A DNA stretch of 64,000 bases, taken from NCBI RefSeq assembly GCF_003325455.1, contig NZ_CP025198.1, positions 868,001 to 932,000 of the forward strand, read 5' to 3'. A program made the translations under genes and the position numbers. The notes below the pieces were generated by a model. The model did not search any database. It had not been told where the DNA came from and was given only the letters and a program-made list of their open reading frames with translations. Below, piece after piece: positions 35,037 through 43,098 of the stretch (positions are counted from its first letter, which is position 1; every line of letters starts with the position of its first letter). Origin of the DNA: Acidipropionibacterium virtanenii. GTDB taxonomy: Bacteria > Actinomycetota > Actinomycetes > Propionibacteriales > Propionibacteriaceae.

Positions 35037-35569
35037 GGCACCCGCCGCCACACAACCCGCGCCGAAGTGGTCCCGACCAATAAGACGTCGGTGCCACCCG
35101 TGGGCAGCTCCCCAAGATCCAGTGTCACGCGGACAGCCCCGGCCGCGGTCGCCTCGACGGTGCTCCGGACGAGGCCGACGGTAACGTCTTCGCCTGGTTG
35201 GAATCCGGCCCCGGTCACCTCGATGGTGTCTGGTGCGTGGCGGTGCCGGGCCCGACGAGGCGCAGGCGACTGAGCAGCTGACTCAGGGCGCGGTGTGCGG
35301 GCGGTATCAATGATGTCGGTGAAGGTGCTGCCGTCGGACTCGTGGATCTCGACTCGGATGGTCCGCGTGCGGTCCGCGGTGAGGACGTCGAGAAGCTCCC
35401 CGAACCGGCCTTTCGTCCACGGTGCCGTTGGCGAGGGCGGCGGATACTCGGCGCCATCCAAACTGACGGTAAGGACCCCGTAGGGATCGACCGTGATGAT
35501 GGCCAGCGGCAGGCTGATTGGCGTCTCGTCGGGGTCCGCGGAGTGACTGTGGTGAATACTCATGCCCAT
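35033..35569 (-). CDS. Hypothetical conjugation-operon protein
   Basis: 178 residues, no membrane helix, no recognised family. The N-terminal part reads like a small alpha/beta domain (LAIITVDPYGVLTVSLDGAE; RFGELLDVLTADRTRTIRVE) and the C-terminal part like a beta domain (ITVTGAGFQPGEDVTVGL-type strands: TIEVTGAGFQPGEDVTVGLV). The stop overlaps the coupling-protein start by 4 nt. Start is uncertain between 35569, 35563 and a GTG at 35578; no clear ribosome-binding site. Conserved position between VirB4 and VirD4 homologues suggests a secretion-system accessory. Confidence 0.62.
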   Translation of the reverse strand: MGMSIHHSHSADPDETPISLPLAIITVDPYGVLTVSLDGAEYPPPSPTAPWTKGRFGELLDVLTADRTRTIRVEIHESDGSTFTDIIDTARTPRPESAAQSPAPRRARHRHAPDTIEVTGAGFQPGEDVTVGLVRSTVEATAAGAVRVTLDLGELPTGGTDVLLVGTTSARVVWRRVP

Positions 35570-35593
35570 CAGGTGCACCGCGCACCCCAGACG

Positions 35594-37078
35594 TCAGCTG
35601 GTCATACGAGTCGTGGTGTCGAAGAGGGCGAGTTCGTCGGGGTGCAGCTGGTGCTGGCAGACGAACGAGCGGTCTTTGATACGCCAGAGGCCCTGCCCGA
35701 CCCCCAGCCCTGGCAGGAGTTTCTGCTCCGTGCCGGTCAGACCGAGGGTGCGGGCGGTGGTGCCAAGCTGGTCTGATTCTTGCCGGTAGATAATTCTGGT
35801 CTCCGCGTTCGCGAGGAGGCTGTTGGCGAGGGATCGCATGGCGGACCCTTGGTCGCCGACGTTTTCCAGGTCGGTGAGTTTGTGGAAGATCAGCATGTTG
35901 GCGATGCCGTAGTGGCGGGCCAGCCGCCAGTGCGCATCCATGCGCTTCAAGAGGGCGGGGTGGGACATGAGGCGCCAGGCCTCGTCGTAGATGCACCACC
36001 GTTGCCCGCCCGCCGGGTCCAGCAGGGCGGACTCCATCCACGCGCTGGAACACGTCATCAGCACGGAGATCAACGTGGAGTTCTCGGCGACGCGGGAAAG
36101 GTCGAGGGAGATCATCGGCAGCGTGGGGTCGAAGGTGACTGTGGAGGGGCCGTCGAAGAGCCCGGCCAGATCGCCTGCAACCAGGCGGCGTAGGGCGTGG
36201 CCGACGAGGCGCCCGTCCTCGGCGAGCCTCCCGTCTGGGTCTGCTGATGTGCTGGGGTTGAGGATGTGGTCGACGACCATGGGCAGGATCGGCACGTCAT
36301 TCCCGCGCACTGTTTCGGTCAGGGCGGTGTCGATGGCGGTGTGCTCCAACGGCGACAGGGGTCTGGTCAGGACGGTTTCGGCCAGTGCGCCGATGAGGTC
36401 GCGGCGTCGGGATGCGATGGTGGAGGCCCATTCGACATCCTCCATCCCTGCGGGCCGGTATCCCTCATCCAACGGGTTGAGCCTGGTCGACAGGCCGTGT
36501 CCGAGGACGATGGCCCGGCCGCCGACGGCTTCGGCGACGGCGGTGTGTTCTCCTTTCGGGTCTCCGGGCACGTAGACGCGGCGCCCGAATGGGAGTGAGC
36601 GGGTGTAGAGGCTCTTGGCCAGTGAGGACTTCCCGGAGCCGACAATCCCCGCAAGGACCAGGTTGGGTGCGGTGATGACGCCGCGGGCGTAGAGCACCCA
36701 CGGGTCGTACACGAAGCTGCCACCCGAGTAGAGGTCCTGCCCAACGAACACGCCATCGGAGCCCAGTCCGCCTTCGGCGAGGAACGGGTAGGCCCCGGCC
36801 AAGGTCGCGGACGTATCTTGATGGCGCGGGAGCCGGAACTTGCCCGGTGAACGCAGTTGAGCGGGTCCCGGCTCACCGGCGGCAGGCAGGTAGGTCGTGG
36901 CCTTCCGTTCGGCGCGTTCCGCGTCGGCCTTCGCACGGGCCGCTTCACGTTCGGCGGCACGCTGCTCGGACTGGAGCCGGGCCGCAGCCTGACGGCGCCG
37001 CTTCCGCAGATGCCGTCGTTCCTTCGCCGGAGCGACGAGGACCGCAGTGTGCAGGGTCTCAGGTTCGTGAGCGGTCAC
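35594..37078 (-). CDS. VirB4-like conjugation ATPase
   Basis: 494-residue ATPase of the VirB4/TraE (TraC/HerA) group that powers the secretion channel. The N-terminal 60 residues are a highly charged Arg/Ala/Glu coil; Walker A is AGIVGSGKSSLAK at about 143-155; Walker B is WCIYDEAWRL. The usual VirB4 N-terminal domain is missing because it is carried by the separate SCO6880-family protein encoded upstream in the operon. GTG 37078 overlaps the stop of the previous gene. The start is fixed by that overlap. Confidence 0.92.
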   Translation of the reverse strand: MTAHEPETLHTAVLVAPAKERRHLRKRRRQAAARLQSEQRAAEREAARAKADAERAERKATTYLPAAGEPGPAQLRSPGKFRLPRHQDTSATLAGAYPFLAEGGLGSDGVFVGQDLYSGGSFVYDPWVLYARGVITAPNLVLAGIVGSGKSSLAKSLYTRSLPFGRRVYVPGDPKGEHTAVAEAVGGRAIVLGHGLSTRLNPLDEGYRPAGMEDVEWASTIASRRRDLIGALAETVLTRPLSPLEHTAIDTALTETVRGNDVPILPMVVDHILNPSTSADPDGRLAEDGRLVGHALRRLVAGDLAGLFDGPSTVTFDPTLPMISLDLSRVAENSTLISVLMTCSSAWMESALLDPAGGQRWCIYDEAWRLMSHPALLKRMDAHWRLARHYGIANMLIFHKLTDLENVGDQGSAMRSLANSLLANAETRIIYRQESDQLGTTARTLGLTGTEQKLLPGLGVGQGLWRIKDRSFVCQHQLHPDELALFDTTTRMTS

Positions 37079-37854
37079 AGTCCCAGCCCCCGCGACTGCT
37101 TGACTGCGGCGACGCCCGAATGCTCGAACCAGGACCCGTCGGGCACCGCCCTCATCTCTTCAGCATGAGCGATGGCCGGACGGGTGGGTTCGTCGTCCAG
37201 GACGTCGTCGGGCTCGATGGTGTGGAGCCGGTAGAGGCCCACGTGGCCGAAAGAGTGGTTGTAGGTCATCTGGTAGTCCCCGTATCGGACTTCCCGATCC
37301 AGCATGCCTGCGGGTGGGAGGTCGTAGACGTGGCCGTTCTCCATGGCCGCGTCTGTCGTCTCGTCCCCGTAGTCCCAATTCTTCAAGTACGTTATTGCGG
37401 CGTCGGGGCCGTCGCGGTCGATCATGTCGAGCACCTCATCGGCCTCCGACCCTTGAAGAAACACCACGGAGACCCAGCGACGCACCGGCACCTGTTCGGT
37501 TGAGGGCTCGCTGTGCCAGGCGATCCGCCCGGCTGCCGACATCGCCACGTTGAGCCGGTCCTCCGCCTGGTCGATCAAGGTTGCGGTCTGGTGGAGTTCG
37601 TCCGCGGCGGCCAGAGCATCGGCAGATCCGGACGCATGATCCCCATAATCGTCGAACGCCAGTTCCCGGTTGCTGGCGTGAGCCGATGCGAGCTGGTCGA
37701 GGACCTGCCGCAGCGACCTCACTCCCGACAGCAGGTCACCGAGCACCGAGTACATGTCCTGCGGATGCTCAATGGTGCGGGTGGCGTGCGCGAGCCCGCG
37801 TAGCGCCTCGGAAGCTTCCCCGGCGTCCGCGCCGGGATCGTAGAACGTGGGCAT
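37075..37854 (-). CDS. Hypothetical conjugation-operon protein
   Basis: 259 residues, acidic, no membrane segment. A helical N-terminal half (EASEALRGLAHATRTIE, DLLSGVRSLRQVLDQLAS, ALAAADELHQTATLIDQAED) suggests a helical-bundle fold of the kind found in small secretion accessories. The C-terminal half includes VRRWVSVVFLQG and HVYDLPPAGMLD, with a YNHSFGHVGLYRL segment. ATG 37854 has GGGAGG 5 nt upstream. It overlaps the VirB4 gene start by 4 nt. No family recognised; the C-terminal half resembles proteins annotated only as hypothetical in actinobacterial elements. Confidence 0.62.
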   Translation of the reverse strand: MPTFYDPGADAGEASEALRGLAHATRTIEHPQDMYSVLGDLLSGVRSLRQVLDQLASAHASNRELAFDDYGDHASGSADALAAADELHQTATLIDQAEDRLNVAMSAAGRIAWHSEPSTEQVPVRRWVSVVFLQGSEADEVLDMIDRDGPDAAITYLKNWDYGDETTDAAMENGHVYDLPPAGMLDREVRYGDYQMTYNHSFGHVGLYRLHTIEPDDVLDDEPTRPAIAHAEEMRAVPDGSWFEHSGVAAVKQSRGLGL

Positions 37855-37925
37855 GACAGCCTCCCTCATGGTCGTGTGGGAAACAGGTGCGCCACTGGAC
37901 CCGTCAAGATGTCAGTGCCCATCCG

Positions 37926-37937
37926 TACGCTTGAGCT
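37926..37937 (+). promoter_or_regulatory. -10 element of the leaderless 37938 gene
   Basis: TACGCT at 37926-37931 ends 6 nt before ATG 37938; no Shine-Dalgarno. Same geometry as purL, purF and the dipeptidase. Confidence 0.5.
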
Positions 37938-38792
37938 ATGACTTTCCCAGCCAACGTGCTTCGCGTCGCCATCGCTTCACCCTCCGACACCACCGGTGCC
38001 CGCGACGCCGTCGAGAAAGCGCTTCACAACTGGAACGACGCCAACACCGTCTCGAAGCAGATCATTCTCCTGCCCTGGCGGTGGGAGACATCCTCAGTAC
38101 CGTTGCTCGGAGGACACCCGCAGGCCCAGATTAACGAGCAAGGCGTCGACGGTGCCGACATCGTGATCGCCCTCTTCGGCAGCCGCCTGGGTTCTCCAAC
38201 ACCTGATGCGGTTTCGGGAACAGTTGAGGAGATCGAGCGGTCTGTTGCCACTGGAAAGCCTGTCCACCTCTACTTCTCCACGGCACCGCTTCCACACGAT
38301 GTAGACACTTCGCAACTCGAAGGCTTGCGACAGTTCCGAGAGCAGATCAGCCAGAGAGGCCTCCTGGGCGAGTTTGCCAACCCAGGCCAACTGGAGCACG
38401 AGGTCTGGAAGGCGATCGAGTTCGACATCGCCAAGCTCAACCTCGGAGCACCCACGCTCCAGCGAGAGCCAGCAGGTGTTCGCATTCGCGTCCAGTCGCA
38501 GCAAGAACAGGAAGCCACCGGGCTGGATAAGCGCGGCAAGATGGGCTACAAGACGAAGCGATGGTTCGAGGTTTTCAACGACGGCAGCGAGGACGCCGTG
38601 GACGTCACCTTCGATGCCGAGGCTGACTCCGGACTCATGCGGATCATCCCCCCGTCGGCCCCGGTCACTCTCCAAGCGGGAACCTCGTGGCGCTTGCCGG
38701 TCGCGTACTCGATGGGTACTGACGGTCCGAAGTTGAAGGTGGCATGGCTGGAAGACGGCGAACACCGTGAAAGGACCTTCGACGTCCAGTAG
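37938..38792 (+). CDS. TIR/DUF4062-like cargo protein
   Basis: 284 residues. The N-terminal 110 residues look like a flavodoxin/TIR-like fold of the DUF4062 type: LRVAIASPSDTTGARDAV, HPQAQINEQGVDGADIVIAL, FGSRLGSPTPDAVSGTVEEI, KPVHLYFST. After a helical linker (about 115-180) the C-terminal 100 residues read as a beta-sandwich (KRWFEVFNDGSEDAVDVTFD, LQAGTSWRLPVAY). It lies on the strand opposite to the conjugation operon and interrupts it between the SCO6880 and the 259-residue genes, with its own leaderless promoter, so it is cargo. DUF4062/TIR-type proteins are frequently anti-phage or NAD-related, but no catalytic Glu is assigned here. Confidence 0.6.
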   Translation: MTFPANVLRVAIASPSDTTGARDAVEKALHNWNDANTVSKQIILLPWRWETSSVPLLGGHPQAQINEQGVDGADIVIALFGSRLGSPTPDAVSGTVEEIERSVATGKPVHLYFSTAPLPHDVDTSQLEGLRQFREQISQRGLLGEFANPGQLEHEVWKAIEFDIAKLNLGAPTLQREPAGVRIRVQSQQEQEATGLDKRGKMGYKTKRWFEVFNDGSEDAVDVTFDAEADSGLMRIIPPSAPVTLQAGTSWRLPVAYSMGTDGPKLKVAWLEDGEHRERTFDVQ

Positions 38793-38795
38793 ATC

Positions 38796-40256
38796 TCACA
38801 CGACTCGGCACAGCGGCAGTGCCGCGGCGGTGAAGGCTCGGGCTTGCTGGCCGACGAGGAGCCGGGTTTCGCAGGAGGCTTGGATGGCGGCTTGCTCGAT
38901 GGCGGCGACCGCAGCGTCGAGGTCTTCTGCGTTGGGCGCTGACACGGAGATGAGTCCGGTGTAGCGCAGGACGCCGTGGCCTGCGGTGAGGTCGGCTTCT
39001 TGCTGGAGGACGTCGTGGTATTCGGCTGTCTGGGCGGCGTCCTCGATCTGCCCGATCTTCTGGCGTTGCGCGGCGTCGGAGATGTACTCGGTCTTCTTCT
39101 TCCGGATGTCGCGCGCTGCCTGGTCGGAGCGCATCGGGGTGCAAAGCAGGGAGAAGGATCGTTGGATGCCATTCGACAGCAGGATGGGCGCGAGGAACCC
39201 CGGGTAGACCATGGAGCGCGGCCACTCCGAGATCCAGAGGACGGCGTGGTGGGCGGAGTCCGTGCGGAGCCGGTTCCAGGATTCGTTGACGGCGACGGGC
39301 CCTGCGGTGGCGAGGTTCTGGCCGAGTTCCCCGTGACGTTCCAGAGCGGCGGCGACGGCGGGGTCGTAGGCGGAGCGCAGGATGACGGCGATCTGTCCGC
39401 AGGTCAGCCACGCCGACGGCGCCAGATCGGCGGAGCGCAGCGCGGCGACGAGAGTGTTCATTTCTTGGCGGAGGACGGCGGCGCCGCCGCGGATGCCGCC
39501 GCCTGCGGTGCGGATCTGCCGGGCGGCGGCCTTCATGTCCAGTGACAAGGACAAGGTGGTGGCGTGGCGTTCTCCTGCGGGCCCGGCCCGGTCGATCAGC
39601 TCACTGTAGGTCGTGGATGCCCACGACGAATCGTGGGTGCCGTGGGTGGACCACCATTCGGCAAGGCCCGTGCCTGAATCCGGCAGGGTGCGTTCGAGAA
39701 CTTGGAGCATGGAGACCCGCCCGGACCGGCACACGGTAGCCAGCACCCGGCTCCAAGAGGTGACACGGCGTTCTTGTTCGCCGGGGTCCAGGAGGACGAA
39801 TGCCGGGTGCGTCACGGAGATGACAGCGGTCAGGGTGGCGGCAGCTGGGTCGTGGATCATTCCGGCCCCGGTGATGGGGTCGCGGTACTCGCGCAGGCGC
39901 GCGGTGTCCCCGGGCAGGGCGAGGGTGCCCGCGGGGCGAGGTTTGACGATGCGGCGGCGGTAGAGCAGCTGGCCGCCGGTGGTTCTCCACATCCACCAGA
40001 AGCCGACGGGCACCCATTCGACGATCGGGCGCCCGGAGACCGGTATCCAGGTGAGGGCTGCGGACAGGAGCCAGATGGGTGCGGTCAGCGTGATGAGGAT
40101 GCCGCCGCCTGCGTAGAACGCCCATACCAGGGAGACGACCCCGACACCGAGTGTCACGAGCTGGGTGGCGGAGAGGCCAAGGAGAATGCCGCGGCGGGTC
40201 AGCCGGGAGAACTTCAGCGGCACCAGCTCTGTCCCGGGAGCATTGTTTGACGTCAT
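38796..40256 (-). CDS. SCO6880-family type IV secretion membrane protein
   Basis: 486 residues: two adjacent helices near the N-terminus (LLGLSATQLVTLGVGVVSLV and IWLLSAALTWIPVSG, PrgI-like), followed by a large cytoplasmic domain equivalent to the N-terminal part of VirB4 (VISVTHPAFVLLDPGEQERR, LSLDMKAAARQIRTAGGG). Proteins of this architecture in actinobacterial elements work with the ATPase-only VirB4-like protein encoded downstream. The 3' end is 4 bp from the stop of the opposite-strand cargo gene, and the operon resumes on the other side of it. Confidence 0.87.
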   Translation of the reverse strand: MTSNNAPGTELVPLKFSRLTRRGILLGLSATQLVTLGVGVVSLVWAFYAGGGILITLTAPIWLLSAALTWIPVSGRPIVEWVPVGFWWMWRTTGGQLLYRRRIVKPRPAGTLALPGDTARLREYRDPITGAGMIHDPAAATLTAVISVTHPAFVLLDPGEQERRVTSWSRVLATVCRSGRVSMLQVLERTLPDSGTGLAEWWSTHGTHDSSWASTTYSELIDRAGPAGERHATTLSLSLDMKAAARQIRTAGGGIRGGAAVLRQEMNTLVAALRSADLAPSAWLTCGQIAVILRSAYDPAVAAALERHGELGQNLATAGPVAVNESWNRLRTDSAHHAVLWISEWPRSMVYPGFLAPILLSNGIQRSFSLLCTPMRSDQAARDIRKKKTEYISDAAQRQKIGQIEDAAQTAEYHDVLQQEADLTAGHGVLRYTGLISVSAPNAEDLDAAVAAIEQAAIQASCETRLLVGQQARAFTAAALPLCRVV

Positions 40257-40262
40257 GACGGG

Positions 40263-41660
40263 TCACTCCTTGAGTGGCTGGGGTGCGGGCGGATCGACGG
40301 GTGGCTTCGGGTCAGCGGGCGGCGGGCCCTGTGGCGGTGCGGGGTCGCTCGATGGCGGGTTCGGCTGCGGCGTCGCGGGCGGCGCTGGCGCGCTGGGATC
40401 GTTCTGTGCGGGTGGCGTGGGGCTGCCTGTCTGGTCGGCGGCGTCAGCGGCGGACTCGGCCTGGTCGCCGACTTCGTGACCGAGCGTGGGACCGGCTTCG
40501 GCTGCGTCTTTGACGACCTCGGCGGCGACGATGACTGCGGCGGCGGGTCCTGCCGAGGCCGCGGCGCCTCCTCCGGCCCCGGCGGTCTCGGTGGTGGCCG
40601 CGGCCGACCCTGGTGCGGTCGCCGTGGTCGTGGGCGGTGGACCTCCGGTCGGCGGCGGAGAACCACCGCCACCCGAGCCTTCGCTGTCGCCGCCGTCGAG
40701 GATCTTCTTCACCCCGTCCGACTGGGGCTTGGTGGGGACGGGGATGGGCTGGTTGAGGGCGTTCTTGGCTTCCTGCTCGGTGCCCATGGCGTGGTAGAGG
40801 TCGAAGCCGAGGAAGGAGATGAACCGGTAGACCATGTAGGGGGCGAACGCGGCGATGAACAGCAGCACGATCCCCGAGATCGGTTCGGTCACCGCCGACA
40901 GGTCCGCCTCGATGGGGGTGGCGACCTGGGTGATCGCGATCAAGAAAACGACGACGAGGACGAGCTTGGAGACGATCAACGCCACCACGAACGCCGCCCA
41001 TTTGCCGATCCAGGAGCGGGTGACATCCCATGCGGCACCGGCGAACGCGACCGGGGCCAGGACGATCGCCACCAGCAGCAGGGCTTTGCGGATCAGGAGA
41101 CTGAACCAGACGATGGCGACCGCGCAGATCATGAGCCCGGCGAGGAAGATCGTTACGATCGCGCCCACCCCGGGTGCGGCGATGTTGATGCCGGTGAGTC
41201 CCGCGGTGAGCAGGGCGATCTTGTCGCCCATGGTTCCGGTGGTTTCCCCTGCGGCTTGGACGATGCCGATCGAGAGTTGGTCGACGATCTCCAGGGCGGT
41301 GGCGGTCAGGGTGGTGACGAGGAAGGACCCGAGGACGGCTTTGCCCGCCCCCAGGGCTGCTCGGGCGAGGGCGGAGGGTTCTCGGCGGATGAGGCCGAGG
41401 ATGAGTTGGAAGCAGAAGAAGAGCAGGACGATGAGCACGCCGATGCCGAAGAGCAGGTTGTACACGTCCAGGTAGCCGTCTGCCGTGACGTCGACGAGAG
41501 TGGTGGAGTCGAAGACTTTCCACATGGCCTCGATGAGCCATCCGGCGGCCTGGCCCATGGTGGAGGCCAGCCAGTCGAAGGGCGCCGACACGAGGGTGGC
41601 GGCGGCTTCACCGGCAGCGTCGCAGACCGTTGAGATGACGGGAACATCGCAGACACCCAT
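40263..41660 (-). CDS. VirB6/TrbL-like polytopic membrane protein
   Basis: 465 residues with about six to seven membrane helices between residues 50 and 300, then a long Pro/Gly/Ala-rich disordered tail from about 315 (SPPPTGGPPPTTTATAPG and similar). This is the VirB6/TrbL type inner-membrane channel component. ATG 41660 (MGVCDVP) has GGGAGG 6 nt upstream and is preferred over the GTG at 41663. It is followed after 6 bp by the SCO6880-family gene. Confidence 0.82.
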   Translation of the reverse strand: MGVCDVPVISTVCDAAGEAAATLVSAPFDWLASTMGQAAGWLIEAMWKVFDSTTLVDVTADGYLDVYNLLFGIGVLIVLLFFCFQLILGLIRREPSALARAALGAGKAVLGSFLVTTLTATALEIVDQLSIGIVQAAGETTGTMGDKIALLTAGLTGINIAAPGVGAIVTIFLAGLMICAVAIVWFSLLIRKALLLVAIVLAPVAFAGAAWDVTRSWIGKWAAFVVALIVSKLVLVVVFLIAITQVATPIEADLSAVTEPISGIVLLFIAAFAPYMVYRFISFLGFDLYHAMGTEQEAKNALNQPIPVPTKPQSDGVKKILDGGDSEGSGGGGSPPPTGGPPPTTTATAPGSAAATTETAGAGGGAAASAGPAAAVIVAAEVVKDAAEAGPTLGHEVGDQAESAADAADQTGSPTPPAQNDPSAPAPPATPQPNPPSSDPAPPQGPPPADPKPPVDPPAPQPLKE

Positions 41661-41697
41661 CACAAACCTCCCAAGATGAAACGGAGCGTGGCTGGCC

Positions 41698-42018
41698 TCA
41701 GACCTGCTGGCCGACGTTCCAGAAGAAGTTGATGAGTGTGACGGCAGCGCCGCAGATCACGGCCGACCCGCAGGAGACGAGGACGCCGATCTTGCCGCGC
41801 CCGGCCAGGTGCGGGTTGGAGGAGTTGGCGCCGAAGCCCCACACGATCGCCGAGATGATGAGCGCCAGGACGGACAGGATGAGCCCGATGGTCATGACGG
41901 CGCCGACGATGGTGCGCAGCTGGGAGATGCCGGGAAGTCCGGAATCGTTGGGGCTGATGTTGATGTCCAACGGCACCAACACGGGCAGCTGGATCAGGGC
42001 GGATGCGAGGTCGATCAT
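41698..42018 (-). CDS. DUF6112-family membrane protein, paralogue 1
   Basis: 106 residues with two membrane helices and the signature of DUF6112 (small TrbC/VirB2-like proteins of actinobacterial elements): ISQLRTIVGAVMTIGLILSV, then an S-N-HLAGRGKIGVLVSCG loop and AVTLINFFWNVGQQV. ATG 42018 has GGGAG 6 nt upstream; the frame continues upstream to 42108 but through non-protein-like sequence. Paralogous to the 88-residue protein at 42832-43098. Likely pilin-like or channel subunit. Confidence 0.78.
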   Translation of the reverse strand: MIDLASALIQLPVLVPLDINISPNDSGLPGISQLRTIVGAVMTIGLILSVLALIISAIVWGFGANSSNPHLAGRGKIGVLVSCGSAVICGAAVTLINFFWNVGQQV

Positions 42019-42111
42019 GAGGAACTCCCGGATGGTCGGCCACCCACGCAGGGGTGGCAGAGGAATTGCGGTCGACCAGCAGGTGCACCCGTCTCTCCAG
42101 GACAGCAAGAC

Positions 42112-42140
42112 GCCCGCCTCGGAAACGATCCGAGACGGGC
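42112..42140 (-). terminator. Hairpin terminator downstream of the Imm-5-like gene
   Basis: Minus strand GCCCGTCTCGGA-tcgtt-TCCGAGGCGGGC with one G-U pair, then GTCTTGC. Separates the cargo gene from the DUF6112 paralogue 1 gene. Confidence 0.55.
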
Positions 42141-42158
42141 TGAGGTGGTCTGTTGAGG

Positions 42159-42208
42159 GTTGCTGGGCGGGGTGGGTGAGTCAGTTGATCCAGGCGACTC
42201 CGGCCCCG
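42159..42208 (-). pseudogene. Decayed 3' end of a third DUF6112 gene
   Basis: On the minus strand this reads GAGVAWIN then TGA, codon-for-codon matching the intact paralogue's AAVAWINWLIHLGQQL with Trp TGG changed to TGA and further drift. The same DNA is at 42837-42886, the true 3' end of the intact gene. It marks the duplication left by insertion of the intervening cargo gene. Confidence 0.75.
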
Positions 42209-42245
42209 CCAGCACGGCGCCGTTCAACGCATGGGGATGGGCCGT

Positions 42246-42791
42246 TCAGTCTCCGTGTCTGGTCCGCAGTTTGGTGTCCAGTCGTGCCATGAGCTGCGAA
42301 GCAGGATTCTTCCCCTTCGGGGCGGGAGGGTAGCGGCGCAGGACGTCGACAACTATCGAAGGCGCGTTGCCGCAGACCTTGTCCAGTTGAACAGCGGCGG
42401 CCTCAGGGTTCCCATCGGCGTCGATCTGCGCGATGAGTGCGAGGTTTGCGTGAGCCCGCAGAATGTGGCCGACCTGGGTGGCCTTCGAGATGGGATGAAG
42501 GTACGCCGCCGATGCAGCATCACCGGCGGCTTGCGCGGCGAGACGGGAGACGTCGTCTGGTGCTTCCTTCGCGGCCCGGTGAGCATCCAGCGAGGTGACA
42601 CGCTGACGCTTCGAGCGACCGGCACCGTCGATGAACTCTCGGGCTGCGGCAATTGCGGCTTGAGGGCGCGGATCGTCCGGCACGGCTTCCGTGAAGCGAG
42701 GCAGAACGCTCTCCGCGGCTTCTGTGACAAAGCGGGCGACCGCGCGTAGCTCATCCATGCTCAGGTCAAAATCTCCGCTCACCGGGGTCAC
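42246..42791 (-). CDS. Imm-5-like putative immunity protein (cargo)
   Basis: 181 residues, all-alpha. Matches by recall the Imm-5-like putative immunity protein family: DELRAVARFVTEAAESVLPR, FTEAVPDDPRPQAAIAAARE, AAQAAGDAASAAYLHPISKA, QVGHILRAHANLALIAQ. It sits between two DUF6112 genes, bounded by a duplicated fragment of the DUF6112 3' end and by a terminator, so it is an insertion in the transfer operon. Start is uncertain: GTG 42791 or ATG 42758 (MDELRAV), neither with a strong ribosome-binding site. No cognate toxin is adjacent, so the role is open. Confidence 0.62.
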   Translation of the reverse strand: MTPVSGDFDLSMDELRAVARFVTEAAESVLPRFTEAVPDDPRPQAAIAAAREFIDGAGRSKRQRVTSLDAHRAAKEAPDDVSRLAAQAAGDAASAAYLHPISKATQVGHILRAHANLALIAQIDADGNPEAAAVQLDKVCGNAPSIVVDVLRRYPPAPKGKNPASQLMARLDTKLRTRHGD

Positions 42792-42831
42792 TGGCCAATC
42801 ATCTCACTCTGGTCTGCTATCGCCGTGCGAC

Positions 42832-43098
42832 TCAGAGTTGCTGGCCCAGGTGGATGAGCCAGTTGATCCAGGCGACTGCGGCCCCGGCGAGGATTGCTGC
42901 GCCCAGGGCGACGAGGACGCCTGCTCGGGCTTTGGCGGCGACGCTGGTGTTGCCGGTTCCTGTGGCGATGGCCCAGATGATGGCGGAGACGATGATCATG
43001 AGGACCGCGATGACCAGGACGATGGTGAGGGCGGCGCCGATGACGGTTTTCAGGTCGCCGATGCCGCTCAGGCCGTCGAAGTTGGGGAACACGTTCAT
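42832..43098 (-). CDS. DUF6112-family membrane protein, paralogue 2
   Basis: 88 residues, two helices, classic DUF6112 sequence: MNVFPNFDGLSGIGDLKTVI, GAALTIVLVIAVLMIIVSAI, KARAGVLVALGAAILAGAAV, AWINWLIHLGQQL. Predicted small VirB2/TrbC-like subunit of the secretion channel. ATG 43098 has AAGGAG 7 nt upstream and overlaps the upstream hydrolase stop by 4 nt. Its 3' end is the donor of the duplicated fragment at 42159. Confidence 0.85.
   Translation of the reverse strand: MNVFPNFDGLSGIGDLKTVIGAALTIVLVIAVLMIIVSAIIWAIATGTGNTSVAAKARAGVLVALGAAILAGAAVAWINWLIHLGQQL
42837..42886. repeat. Direct repeat flanking the Imm-5-like gene (intact copy)
   Basis: About 50 bp at the 3' end of the DUF6112 paralogue 2 gene, including AGTTGATCCAGGCGACT, repeated in degraded form at 42159-42208 in the same orientation. 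The two enclose about 630 bp with the cargo gene. Confidence 0.75.

Noticed and set aside
42160-42227. Small minus-strand frame between the DUF6112 genes
   Set aside because: It overlaps the decayed DUF6112 3' fragment in another frame and is better explained by that duplication.
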